Source of the DNA: Actinomycetota bacterium
Lineage (GTDB): Bacteria; Actinomycetota; Thermoleophilia; Solirubrobacterales; Solirubrobacteraceae
Length of the DNA: 9,386 bases
Direction: 5' to 3'
Assembly: GCA_019348435.1 (NCBI GenBank)
Contig: JAHWJM010000075.1
Location: 1 to 9,386, forward strand
Position numbers and translations under genes: made by a program. Under the pieces are notes generated by a model. It was not told where the DNA came from. It made no database searches and saw only the letters and a list, made by a program, of their open reading frames with translations. Positions 1 to 9,386 of this stretch are shown here, in pieces (position 1 is the stretch's first letter; every line of letters starts with the position of its first letter).

Positions 1-2177
<2,177 letters not shown>

Positions 2178-2182
2178 CTAAC

Positions 2183-2238
2183 GCTCCGTCTCGTGTCGGG
2201 GGGCCCGGCAAATCAGGTGGAGCGGCATGAGACGGAGC
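2183..2238 (-). promoter_or_regulatory. Inverted repeat between gyrB and gyrA covering the gyrA ribosome-binding site
   Basis: Two 13-base arms, 2226-2238 and 2183-2195, are complementary at 12 of 13 positions (GCTCCGTCTC in one, GAGACGGAGC in the other) with a 30-base loop. In the gyrB-gyrA mRNA the first arm begins four bases after the gyrB TAG stop (2243-2245). The second arm contains the GGAG (2184-2187) that serves the gyrA ATG at 2177. A folded stem would hide that site, and a ribosome finishing gyrB would be expected to open it. This suggests translational coupling that balances the two subunits. No U-tract follows, so it does not look like a terminator. The base pairing is seen; the function is inferred. 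Confidence 0.55.
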
Positions 2239-2242
2239 ACCG

Positions 2243-4672
<2,430 letters not shown>

Positions 4673-4696
4673 CAAACCTCCGAATACGTGAAGAAG

Positions 4697-4731
4697 CCCC
4701 GGTATCACGTCATGCGAAAGACGCGCCGGGG
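4697..4731 (-). promoter_or_regulatory. Hairpin in the gyrB 5' leader
   Basis: In minus-strand RNA, CCCCGG (4726-4731) pairs with CCGGGG (4697-4702), and CGCGUC (4720-4725) pairs with GACGUG (4706-4711) with one G-U pair. This gives 12 base pairs, a three-base bulge (4703-4705) and an eight-base loop (4712-4719). It lies 15 bases upstream of the GGAGG for gyrB and about 15 bases after the predicted transcript start. The sequence after it (CTTCTTC) is a poor U-tract, so an mRNA-stability or leader-control element is more likely than a terminator. The pairing is seen; the role is unknown. Confidence 0.4.
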
Positions 4732-4736
4732 CGGGT

Positions 4737-4761
4737 GCAACTGGTTGCCATAAGGATAGCA
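4737..4761 (-). promoter_or_regulatory. Candidate gyrB promoter (extended -10) with a small dyad at the predicted start
   Basis: On the minus strand TGCTATCCT (4753-4761) fits an extended -10 element (TGn then TATCCT). No good TTGACA-like hexamer lies 16-18 bases upstream, which is common where an extended -10 is used. The predicted RNA start near 4746 gives a leader of about 75 bases. The dyad GCAAC-CA-GTTGC (4737-4748) overlaps that start and could be an operator, though its arms are only five bases. A separate promoter for gyrB-gyrA would allow supercoiling control independent of dnaA. This is a by-eye prediction. Confidence 0.4.
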
Positions 4762-4861
4762 CAAGGGCGTCACGGACCTGGCCTTCCGAATGTGACAAAA
4801 GACCTGCAAATCGCCACTAATAAGGGGGGATCTCGGCGGCCTCGTGACCGGCGGCGGAGGG

Positions 4862-4881
4862 CGCCGCTCGCGGGAGCGGCG
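4862..4881 (-). terminator. GC-rich hairpin after the DUF721 gene, possible terminator
   Basis: A perfect 8-bp stem, CGCCGCTC with GAGCGGCG, encloses a four-base loop (4870-4873). It starts 15 bases after the DUF721 stop in the direction of transcription. No T-run follows, as is often the case for GC-rich actinobacterial hairpins. It may end, or weaken, the transcript from dnaA before the gyrB promoter. Short GC-rich stems are common in such DNA, so confidence is moderate. Confidence 0.4.
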
Positions 4882-4896
4882 GGCGGTACCCGGTCG

Positions 4897-5208
4897 TCAG
4901 TTCGAACGGTGCCGGCCGGACGTCGCAACGCAGCGCACCGATCGCACCCGATCGGCGCCCAGCGCGCCGTTGAGCGCGTCCACGAGGACCGGCCCCATGA
5001 GGTCGATCTCCTGCATCCAGACGGCAGACGTGCACAGCACGGTCACGATCCCCTCGCGTTCGGAGACGGGCTGCGCGGCCCGCGCGATCACCGGTCCCGC
5101 GGCCTGCTCCCATACGCGCTGGACGTCGGCCAGCAGCGTCGCCGGGGCGAGGCGCTGCGTGAGCGCATCGATCGCGTCACCGATCGGCCGCGGCGCTCGT
5201 CGCCTCAT
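4897..5208 (-). CDS. dciA: DUF721 / DciA-family protein, likely replicative-helicase loader
   Basis: This 103-residue protein matches the DUF721 family in pattern: a helical start (IGDAIDALTQRL), a conserved tryptophan in RVWEQAAGPVIA (Trp33), then the strand-rich core ending TSAVWMQEIDLMGPVLVDALN. The family includes DciA, which loads or activates DnaB helicase in bacteria without DnaC or DnaI. The mycobacterial member, Rv0004, has the same position between recF and gyrB. That helicase role is inferred from the family. The protein is short: Rv0004 is considerably longer, and here almost nothing extends beyond the core domain. The ATG at 5208 is chosen because the domain starts directly after it; in-frame ATGs further upstream would overlap recF. 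No clear ribosome-binding site precedes it, but its ATG overlaps the stop of a 21-codon ORF as ATGA, so translation may be coupled. There is no signal peptide or membrane segment. Confidence 0.85.
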   Translation of the reverse strand: MRRRAPRPIGDAIDALTQRLAPATLLADVQRVWEQAAGPVIARAAQPVSEREGIVTVLCTSAVWMQEIDLMGPVLVDALNGALGADRVRSVRCVATSGRHRSN

Positions 5209-5270
5209 CGTGAGCGGCAGTCGATCGCGTCGAGCGCGGCCGGCGACCGCCGATGAGCGCCCGCCGTCAT
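5205..5270 (-). CDS. Possible 21-residue ORF linking recF to the DUF721 gene
   Basis: An ATG at 5270 overlaps the recF TGA (5267-5269) as ATGA. It opens a 21-codon frame (MTAGAHRRSP...CRSR) whose own TGA (5205-5207) overlaps the DUF721 ATG (5206-5208), again as ATGA. So recF, this ORF and DUF721 are joined by two four-base overlaps, which would carry ribosomes across the 58-base gap. The peptide has no recognisable motif. It may be a translational relay, a real small protein, or chance in GC-rich DNA. Confidence 0.3.
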   Translation of the reverse strand: MTAGAHRRSPAALDAIDCRSR

Positions 5271-6376
5271 GCCGCGGCTGCCGCATCGCGCAACACGGCG
5301 CCACCGGCCACCGCCAGGCGCGTCACGTTCGGCGCCTCCGCGCCGGGCACGTGGGCAAGGTCGGTGGTCGTGATGACGCTCTGCCCGGCCCCGCGCAGCA
5401 GGTCGGCGAGCATCGCCCGGCGATCGGGGTCGAGCTCGCTCATGACGTCGTCGAGCAGCATCAGCGGCATCGTCGCGCGCGCCTGCGCCAGCGCCTCGCG
5501 CTCGGCCAGCAGCAGCGACAGGAGCGCGAGGCGCTGCTCTCCCTGCGAGCCGTAGGCGCGCAGCTCGCGCCCGCCGCGCAGCAGCGCGATGTCGTCGCGG
5601 TGCGGCCCGTGCCCCGTGAAGCCGCGCTCGAGGTCGGAGTCGACGCGCTCGGCGAGCTCCGCCGCGAGTTCGGCTGCGTCGCTTGCGCGGCTGCGGGGCC
5701 GGTAGCGCAGCTCGGCGCCGGTCCCCAGCCCGAGCGCCTCGGCGAGCACGGTGAAGCGCGGCCCGAGCAGCTCGATCGCGGCGGCCCGGTCGTCGCGCAG
5801 GGCGATCCCGTGGCGGGCGAGCTCGGCGTCCCACGCGGGCAGCGAACCGCGCGAGGTCCGTCCGCTGCGGATTCCCGCCAGCAACGCGTTGCGCTGCGCC
5901 AGCGCGCGGCCGTACGCGCGCCGCGTCGCGCTGCGGACCGGCCAGCTCGCCGCGATCACCTGATCGACGTGCGAGCGCCGCAATGCCGGCGGGCCCTTGA
6001 TGAGCTCGAGGCGGTCGGGCATGAAGACGCAGACGAGCGGGCGCATCGCGACGTCGACGAGGCGCTCGACGAGCGCGCCGTCGGCCTGCAGGCGCTTCGC
6101 CTCGCCCGGCGTCAAGCCGACGGCCAGCGCGCGCGCGCGGCCCTCCGCGTCGCGCAGGTCGACCTCCACACGCGTTGTGGTCGCGTCGAAGCGCACGACC
6201 TCGCGCTCGTTGGACGTCCGGCAGGAGCGCCCCGTGCAGCCGAAGTACAGCGCCTCGAGAAGGTTCGTCTTGCCTGCGCCATTGCGTCCGTGGACGACCG
6301 TCAGGCCCGCGCCAAGCTCGACGTCGGCGCGCTCGTAGCTACGAAAGTCGCGCAGGCGCAGGCACGTGACGAGCAT
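5267..6376 (-). CDS. recF: DNA replication and repair protein RecF
   Basis: RecF is an SMC-like ATPase that acts with RecO and RecR to load RecA at single-strand gaps and stalled forks. The 369-residue length is normal. Walker A is GRNGAGKTNLL at residues 30-40. The ABC signature is GSQGEQRLALLSLLLAE at 276-292. Walker B with the D-loop is PLMLLDDVMSELD at 304-316 (Asp309, Asp310). A TTTDL switch segment lies at 336-340. The N-terminal LRLRDFRSYE is the usual RecF start, which fixes the ATG at 6376, although no strong ribosome-binding site precedes it. The gene follows dnaN by 43 bases and its stop overlaps the next ATG, so it is internal to the operon. The C-terminus ends in a run of alanines. 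Confidence 0.97.
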   Translation of the reverse strand: MLVTCLRLRDFRSYERADVELGAGLTVVHGRNGAGKTNLLEALYFGCTGRSCRTSNEREVVRFDATTTRVEVDLRDAEGRARALAVGLTPGEAKRLQADGALVERLVDVAMRPLVCVFMPDRLELIKGPPALRRSHVDQVIAASWPVRSATRRAYGRALAQRNALLAGIRSGRTSRGSLPAWDAELARHGIALRDDRAAAIELLGPRFTVLAEALGLGTGAELRYRPRSRASDAAELAAELAERVDSDLERGFTGHGPHRDDIALLRGGRELRAYGSQGEQRLALLSLLLAEREALAQARATMPLMLLDDVMSELDPDRRAMLADLLRGAGQSVITTTDLAHVPGAEAPNVTRLAVAGGAVLRDAAAAA

Positions 6377-6393
6377 CCGGCAGCAGGTGGTTT

Positions 6394-6414
6394 GGGGGCG
6401 GGGTCGGGTGAGGG
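6394..6414 (+). other. G-quadruplex motif between dnaN and recF
   Basis: The plus strand has four guanine runs, GGGGG (6394-6398), GGGG (6400-6403), GGG (6406-6408) and GGG (6412-6414), with loops of one, two and three bases. This fits the canonical rule of four runs of at least three guanines with loops of 1-7. The guanines are on the template strand for dnaN-recF, so the mRNA would be C-rich here. Almost the whole 43-base gap consists of this motif, and the recF start shows no Shine-Dalgarno sequence. Confidence 0.5.
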
Positions 6415-6419
6415 TCGGA

Positions 6420-7529
6420 TTACACGTTGAGCCTGATCGGCATGATCAGGTACAGAAAGCCGCTGTCGTCGGCGGACTCGATCAGGCCCGGCCGCAGCGG
6501 GCTGATGAGCTTGAGCACGAGGTCGCCGCCGTCGGCGCTCTCGAGGCCGTCGCGCAGGAACTCGGGATTGAAGCCGATCTCGAACGGTTCGCCGGCGAAC
6601 GGCACCGGCAGCATCTCGCGCGCCTCGCCGACGTCGGGCGTCTGCGCGGACACCGTCAGCTCGCCCTCCTGAAACTGCAAGCGCAGCGGTGCGTTCTTCT
6701 GCGCCATGAGGCTGACGCGGCGCACGACCTCGGTCAACTCACCGGCCGTCAGGGTCAGCTCGTGCTCGAAGGCGTCGGGCAGCAGCTGGCGATAGTTCGG
6801 GAACTGACCATCGATCAGGCGCGACGACAGCACGTCGCCGCCGACCTCGAAGACGATCTGGTTCGAGCGCACCGAAACGGTGAGCGTCGCCGCTTCGGTC
6901 GCCTGGGCGATGCGGGCGAGCTCCTGCAGTGCGCGGGCCGGCACGTTGGCCTCGAACCCCCCCTCCAGCGGAGCCTCGAGCCTGGTCTCCTTGACGCTCA
7001 GGCGGTAGGAGTCGGTGGCGACCATCCGCAGCTCGTCACCGGAGGCCGAGACGAGGATGCCGGTGAGGATCGGGCGCGTCTCGTCGCGCGAGGCCGATCG
7101 CGCCACACGGTTGATCGTCGCGACGAATGCCGCGGCCGGCACCGCGACGACGTTGTCGCCGCCGGGCTCGGGCAGCGGCGGGAAGTCCTCGGCGCGCAAC
7201 GTGCGGATGTGGAACGTGGCGGCGCCCGAGACCACTTCGACGTCCTGCTCGGCGGGACGCAACTCGAACGTCGCCTCGGCGCCGGGCAGCGACCGCGCCA
7301 CATCGAGGATGAGGCGCGCCGGCAACACGACGGTGCCCTCGCGCTCGACCTCGGCCTCGAGCGGAACCCGCAGCCCGACCTCCATGTCGGTGGCCCGCAG
7401 CTCCGCGCCGTCCGCCAACGCGCTGAGCTGGACGCCGGCGAGCGCCTGCACCGCGCTACGGGTGGAGGCGACACGAGAGACGACAGCAAGCTGCGCGAGC
7501 AGGTCCGTGCACGACGTCGAGAACTTCAC
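6420..7529 (-). CDS. dnaN: DNA polymerase III beta subunit (sliding clamp)
   Basis: The beta clamp is a ring-shaped dimer that tethers polymerase III and other DNA enzymes to the template. The product has 369 residues, a normal length for three clamp domains of about 120 each (roughly 1-125, 126-252 and 253-369). Family motifs are RPILTGIL at 152-159, ATDSYRLS at 171-178, DGQFPNYRQLLP at 240-251, NPEFLRDGL at 321-329, and the C-terminal YLIMPIRL at 360-367, which helps form the peptide-binding pocket. The start is GTG at 7529, giving the usual MKFS N-terminus. No good ribosome-binding site is seen. The gene follows dnaA after 123 bases and precedes recF by 43 bases, the standard order. Confidence 0.97.
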   Translation of the reverse strand: MKFSTSCTDLLAQLAVVSRVASTRSAVQALAGVQLSALADGAELRATDMEVGLRVPLEAEVEREGTVVLPARLILDVARSLPGAEATFELRPAEQDVEVVSGAATFHIRTLRAEDFPPLPEPGGDNVVAVPAAAFVATINRVARSASRDETRPILTGILVSASGDELRMVATDSYRLSVKETRLEAPLEGGFEANVPARALQELARIAQATEAATLTVSVRSNQIVFEVGGDVLSSRLIDGQFPNYRQLLPDAFEHELTLTAGELTEVVRRVSLMAQKNAPLRLQFQEGELTVSAQTPDVGEAREMLPVPFAGEPFEIGFNPEFLRDGLESADGGDLVLKLISPLRPGLIESADDSGFLYLIMPIRLNV

Positions 7530-7652
7530 GATGAGAACCGCTTAGAGAAGGTCGGAGTCATAAGGCATGTGGAGATGTTCAGAAGCGATCGTTTTGACGC
7601 AGGATGCGCGGAGTTGCCGAGGTGCTGACGATGCGAAGCTGTGGAGAGTGTG
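7530..7652 (-). other. dnaA-dnaN gap with two degenerate DnaA-box-like sites and a weak dnaN promoter
   Basis: This is where oriC often lies in Actinomycetota, but it is only 123 bp. TGTGGAGA occurs twice, at 7568-7575 and 7640-7647. The minus-strand 9-mers, ATCTCCACA and CTCTCCACA, each match TTATCCACA at seven of nine positions. TTCTGAACA (7576-7584) matches at six. A weak promoter for dnaN may be TTCTGA (7579-7584), a 16-base spacer and TATGAC (7557-7562), with the first box-like site inside the spacer. No canonical box and no AT-rich unwinding region is seen. Confidence 0.35.
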
Positions 7653-9107
7653 TCAGTTGGCACGGTCGTCGCGGCCCTCGCCGAGGCGCCGTTCGAGATC
7701 CTGCACAAGGGCCCGTGCAGTGGGATCCGCGGCAAGCCGCTCGCCGGCCTTGCGACAGGCGTACATGACGGTCGTGTGGTTGCGGCCGCCAAAGCGCTCG
7801 CCGATCGCCGGCAGCGACGCGCCGGTATGGCGCCGCGCGAGGTACATCGCGACCTGACGCGCCCAGGCGACCCGTCCGCTGCGTGCGGTGGAGAGGAGCT
7901 CCTCGCGGCGCACGTCGAAGGCGGCGCAGGTGAGCTCCTGGACGCGCTCGATCGTCGGGGTCTCACGGCGCGCGGCCGCACGAGGCGCGGGATACAGGCC
8001 GGCGAGGACCTCGTCGGCGAGCGCCGCGTCGATCGGCCGGTCGGTGAGCGAGTGGTATGCCACGATTCGGATCCAGGCGCCTTCGAGCGCGCGGGCGTTG
8101 GTGATGATGCGGTGTGCGATCGCGTGCAGGGCGCCCTCGTCCGGCAGCTCGACGGCATCGTGCTGGACGCGCTTGCGCAGGATCGTCAGCCGCGTGGCGA
8201 AGTCTGGCGCCTTGATCTCGGCGACGAGGCCGGCCTGGAAGCGCTCGAGCAGGCGCGCCTCGAGCGCAGCCATGTCGGCGGGCAGCCGATCGGACGTGAG
8301 AACGAGCTGGCTACCAGTCTCGTAGAGGGCGTTGAAGGTGTGGAAGAACTCCTCCTCGGTCTTGACCTTGCGCTCGAGAAACTGGACGTCGTCGATGAGC
8401 AGGACGTCGGTCTCGCGGTAGCGCGCCTTGAAGTTCTCCGTGCCCTGCGTCTGCACGGCGGCGATGAACTCGTTCGTGAAGCGCTCAGCCGTCGTCAAGC
8501 GCACGCGCAGGCCGCCTCCGTGCGTGCGCACGTAGTTGCCGACGGCGTGCAGCAGGTGCGTCTTGCCGAGGCCGGGCGGGCCGTAGAGGAAGAGCGGGTT
8601 GTAGGCCTGCCCGGGCATCTCGGCGACGGCGAGGGCGGCGGCGTGGGCGAAGCGGTTGGAGTCGCCGATGACGAACTGGTCGAACGTGAGCTTGGGATGA
8701 AACTCAGGTTCCGTCCCGCCTGGGCCGCGCGCGGTCACGCCGGCGTCGGGGCAGGCGATCGCATCGGCCACGGGGGCGCCGGTTGCGACGACGTCGACGA
8801 TCGCCTGCGGCCCGAGGACCGTCGCGGCGCAGGCCTGCAGGACGTGCGCGAAGCGGTCGGCGACCCATGAGCGGATCTCGTCGGGTGCCGCGACGACGAG
8901 CGTGTCGCCGACGACTGCCCGCGGGCGTAGCGCCGAGAGCCAGATCTCGAAGGTCGAATCGGGCACCGCCTGGCGCAGCTGCGATTGGATCAGCGCCCAG
9001 TCGCGGGCGAGCTGCGGGCTCGGGGCAGGCGTGATCGACTCCTTTGGAGGGGGCGGCAAGGACGGCGGAGGGCCTGCGGGCGGCCCGGACGGCGGCGAAT
9101 ATACCAA
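7653..9107 (-). CDS. dnaA: Chromosomal replication initiator protein DnaA
   Basis: DnaA is the AAA+ initiator that binds DnaA boxes at oriC and opens the duplex. Numbering is from the TTG at 9107 (484 residues). Domain I is near 33-95 (LARDWALIQSQLRQAVPDS), followed by a short linker. The AAA+ core starts near 138 with FHPKLTFDQFVIGDSNRFA. Walker A is GPPGLGKTHLL at 176-186, Walker B is VLLIDDVQFL at 235-244, sensor 1 is LTSDRLP at 270-276, the arginine-finger segment is LLERFQAGL at 286-294, and sensor 2 is in NARALEGAW at 337-345. Domain IV carries the DnaA signature GGRNHTTVMYACRK at 440-453, with Asn443 where E. coli has Asp433. The start is uncertain: the first 30 residues are proline-rich, and no in-frame ATG or GTG lies before the core. 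A TTG at 9059 (468 residues) is an alternative, and TATATT (9098-9103) just inside the longer version could be a -10. Confidence 0.95.
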   Translation of the reverse strand: MVYSPPSGPPAGPPPSLPPPPKESITPAPSPQLARDWALIQSQLRQAVPDSTFEIWLSALRPRAVVGDTLVVAAPDEIRSWVADRFAHVLQACAATVLGPQAIVDVVATGAPVADAIACPDAGVTARGPGGTEPEFHPKLTFDQFVIGDSNRFAHAAALAVAEMPGQAYNPLFLYGPPGLGKTHLLHAVGNYVRTHGGGLRVRLTTAERFTNEFIAAVQTQGTENFKARYRETDVLLIDDVQFLERKVKTEEEFFHTFNALYETGSQLVLTSDRLPADMAALEARLLERFQAGLVAEIKAPDFATRLTILRKRVQHDAVELPDEGALHAIAHRIITNARALEGAWIRIVAYHSLTDRPIDAALADEVLAGLYPAPRAAARRETPTIERVQELTCAAFDVRREELLSTARSGRVAWARQVAMYLARRHTGASLPAIGERFGGRNHTTVMYACRKAGERLAADPTARALVQDLERRLGEGRDDRAN

Positions 9108-9234
9108 CGGGGCGGGGCCGTTCCGGAGGCGTCTGCGGCATAGTGCGCTCAGCGCGGGAAAAACCGCTCAGAGCCGGTGGACCTGGCGCGGTTCGCTAGC
9201 ATCGGCCGCCGCCGGCAACGGCGACTCTCCTGCC
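9108..9234. promoter_or_regulatory. Divergent dnaA/rpmH control region
   Basis: These 127 bases separate the starts of dnaA and rpmH and should hold both promoters. For rpmH a weak -10, TAGCAT (9197-9202), lies 32 bases before the ATG without a good -35. For dnaA, minus-strand TATGCC (9137-9142) or TATATT (9098-9103, inside the longer dnaA frame) may serve as -10. CGCTCAG is repeated at 9146-9152 and 9165-9171, 19 bases apart, and the first copy lies in the dyad GCGCT-C-AGCGC (9145-9155). This could be a regulator site. No DnaA box is seen. All assignments are weak. Confidence 0.35.
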
Positions 9235-9369
9235 ATGAAGCGCACTTACCAGCCCAAGAAGCGCAAGCGCGCGCGCACCCACGGCTTTCGTCAGCGTATG
9301 CAGACGAAAGCCGGGCGCCTGGTCCTCAAGCGCCGTCGCGCCAAGGGCCGCAAGAAGCTCACCGTCTGA
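9235..9369 (+). CDS. rpmH: 50S ribosomal protein bL34
   Basis: The 44-residue protein is complete and very basic, with the bL34 pattern throughout: MKRTYQPKKRKRARTHGF at the start, then TKAGRLVLKRRRAKGRKKL near the end. bL34 is a small protein of the large ribosomal subunit that binds 23S rRNA. The length is normal (44-47 in most bacteria). The ATG at 9235 is fixed by the MKRTYQP start; no Shine-Dalgarno sequence precedes it (the bases before it are CTCTCCTGCC). It diverges from dnaA, the usual arrangement. rnpA would be expected next but lies beyond the window. Confidence 0.97.
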   Translation: MKRTYQPKKRKRARTHGFRQRMQTKAGRLVLKRRRAKGRKKLTV

Positions 9370-9386
9370 GGGCCGCGGGCCGCGGG
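9370..9386 (+). repeat. Short tandem repeat after rpmH, cut by the window end
   Basis: The last 17 bases are GGGCCGC repeated about 2.4 times, directly after the rpmH stop. The unit is G/C only and can pair with itself through CCGCGG. It may be the start of a longer repeat or just GC-rich sequence before the next gene. Confidence 0.3.

Noticed and set aside
4673..4798. 42-codon N-terminal extension of GyrB to the ATG at 4798
   Set aside because: It does not resemble GyrB and would place the promoter, leader hairpin and GGAGG inside the coding region.
4791..4802. TTTTGTCACA (minus strand) upstream of gyrB as a DnaA box
   Set aside because: It is one base short of TTGTCCACA and fits the 9-mer consensus poorly; a single site is not convincing.
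4844..6430. 528-codon plus-strand open frame opposite recF and DUF721
   Set aside because: Antisense of two recognised genes; no motif or ribosome-binding site.
7542..7568. Eight-codon ATG-to-TAA frame just upstream of dnaN
   Set aside because: Very short, no ribosome-binding site, and overlaps the candidate promoter; likely chance.
6366..8870. Two long plus-strand frames opposite dnaN (6366-7628) and dnaA (7641-8870)
   Set aside because: Both are antisense shadows of well-identified proteins.

Overview
The window is the dnaA-gyrA chromosome-replication cluster of a GC-rich bacterium. From left to right the genes are gyrA (3' end cut off by the window edge), gyrB, a small DUF721/DciA-family gene, recF, dnaN and dnaA, all on the minus strand, followed by rpmH on the plus strand diverging from dnaA. 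This order, with a DUF721 gene between recF and gyrB and rpmH divergent from dnaA, is typical of Actinomycetota. The strong GC bias, the bL34 sequence, the long GyrB and a Ser (not Ala) at the quinolone position of GyrA fit a deep actinobacterial branch such as Thermoleophilia/Solirubrobacterales better than mycobacteria or streptomycetes. That placement is inference, not proof.

Layout: 1-2177 gyrA; 2178-2242 a spacer with a 13-nt inverted repeat that covers the gyrA ribosome-binding site; 2243-4672 gyrB; 4673-4896 a 224-bp gap with a GGAGG ribosome-binding site, a leader hairpin, an extended -10 promoter candidate and a terminator-like hairpin; 4897-5208 DUF721; 5205-5270 a 21-codon ORF joined by ATGA overlaps to both recF and DUF721; 5267-6376 recF; 6377-6419 a short gap with a G-quadruplex motif; 6420-7529 dnaN; 7530-7652 the dnaA-dnaN gap with two degenerate DnaA-box-like sites; 7653-9107 dnaA; 9108-9234 the divergent dnaA/rpmH control region; 9235-9369 rpmH.

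Together the genes cover replication initiation (DnaA), possible helicase loading (DUF721/DciA), polymerase processivity (beta clamp), gap repair (RecF) and supercoil control (gyrase). rpmH makes ribosomal protein bL34. The cluster looks like at least two minus-strand transcription units: dnaA-dnaN-recF-DUF721, and gyrB-gyrA from its own promoter.

I found no mobile element, CRISPR array, tRNA or rRNA, and no unknown multi-gene system. The points of interest are in details: RNA structure at the gyrB-gyrA junction, an Escherichia coli-like insert in GyrB, the lack of canonical DnaA boxes together with an Asn at a DNA-contacting position of DnaA, and the small coupled ORF.
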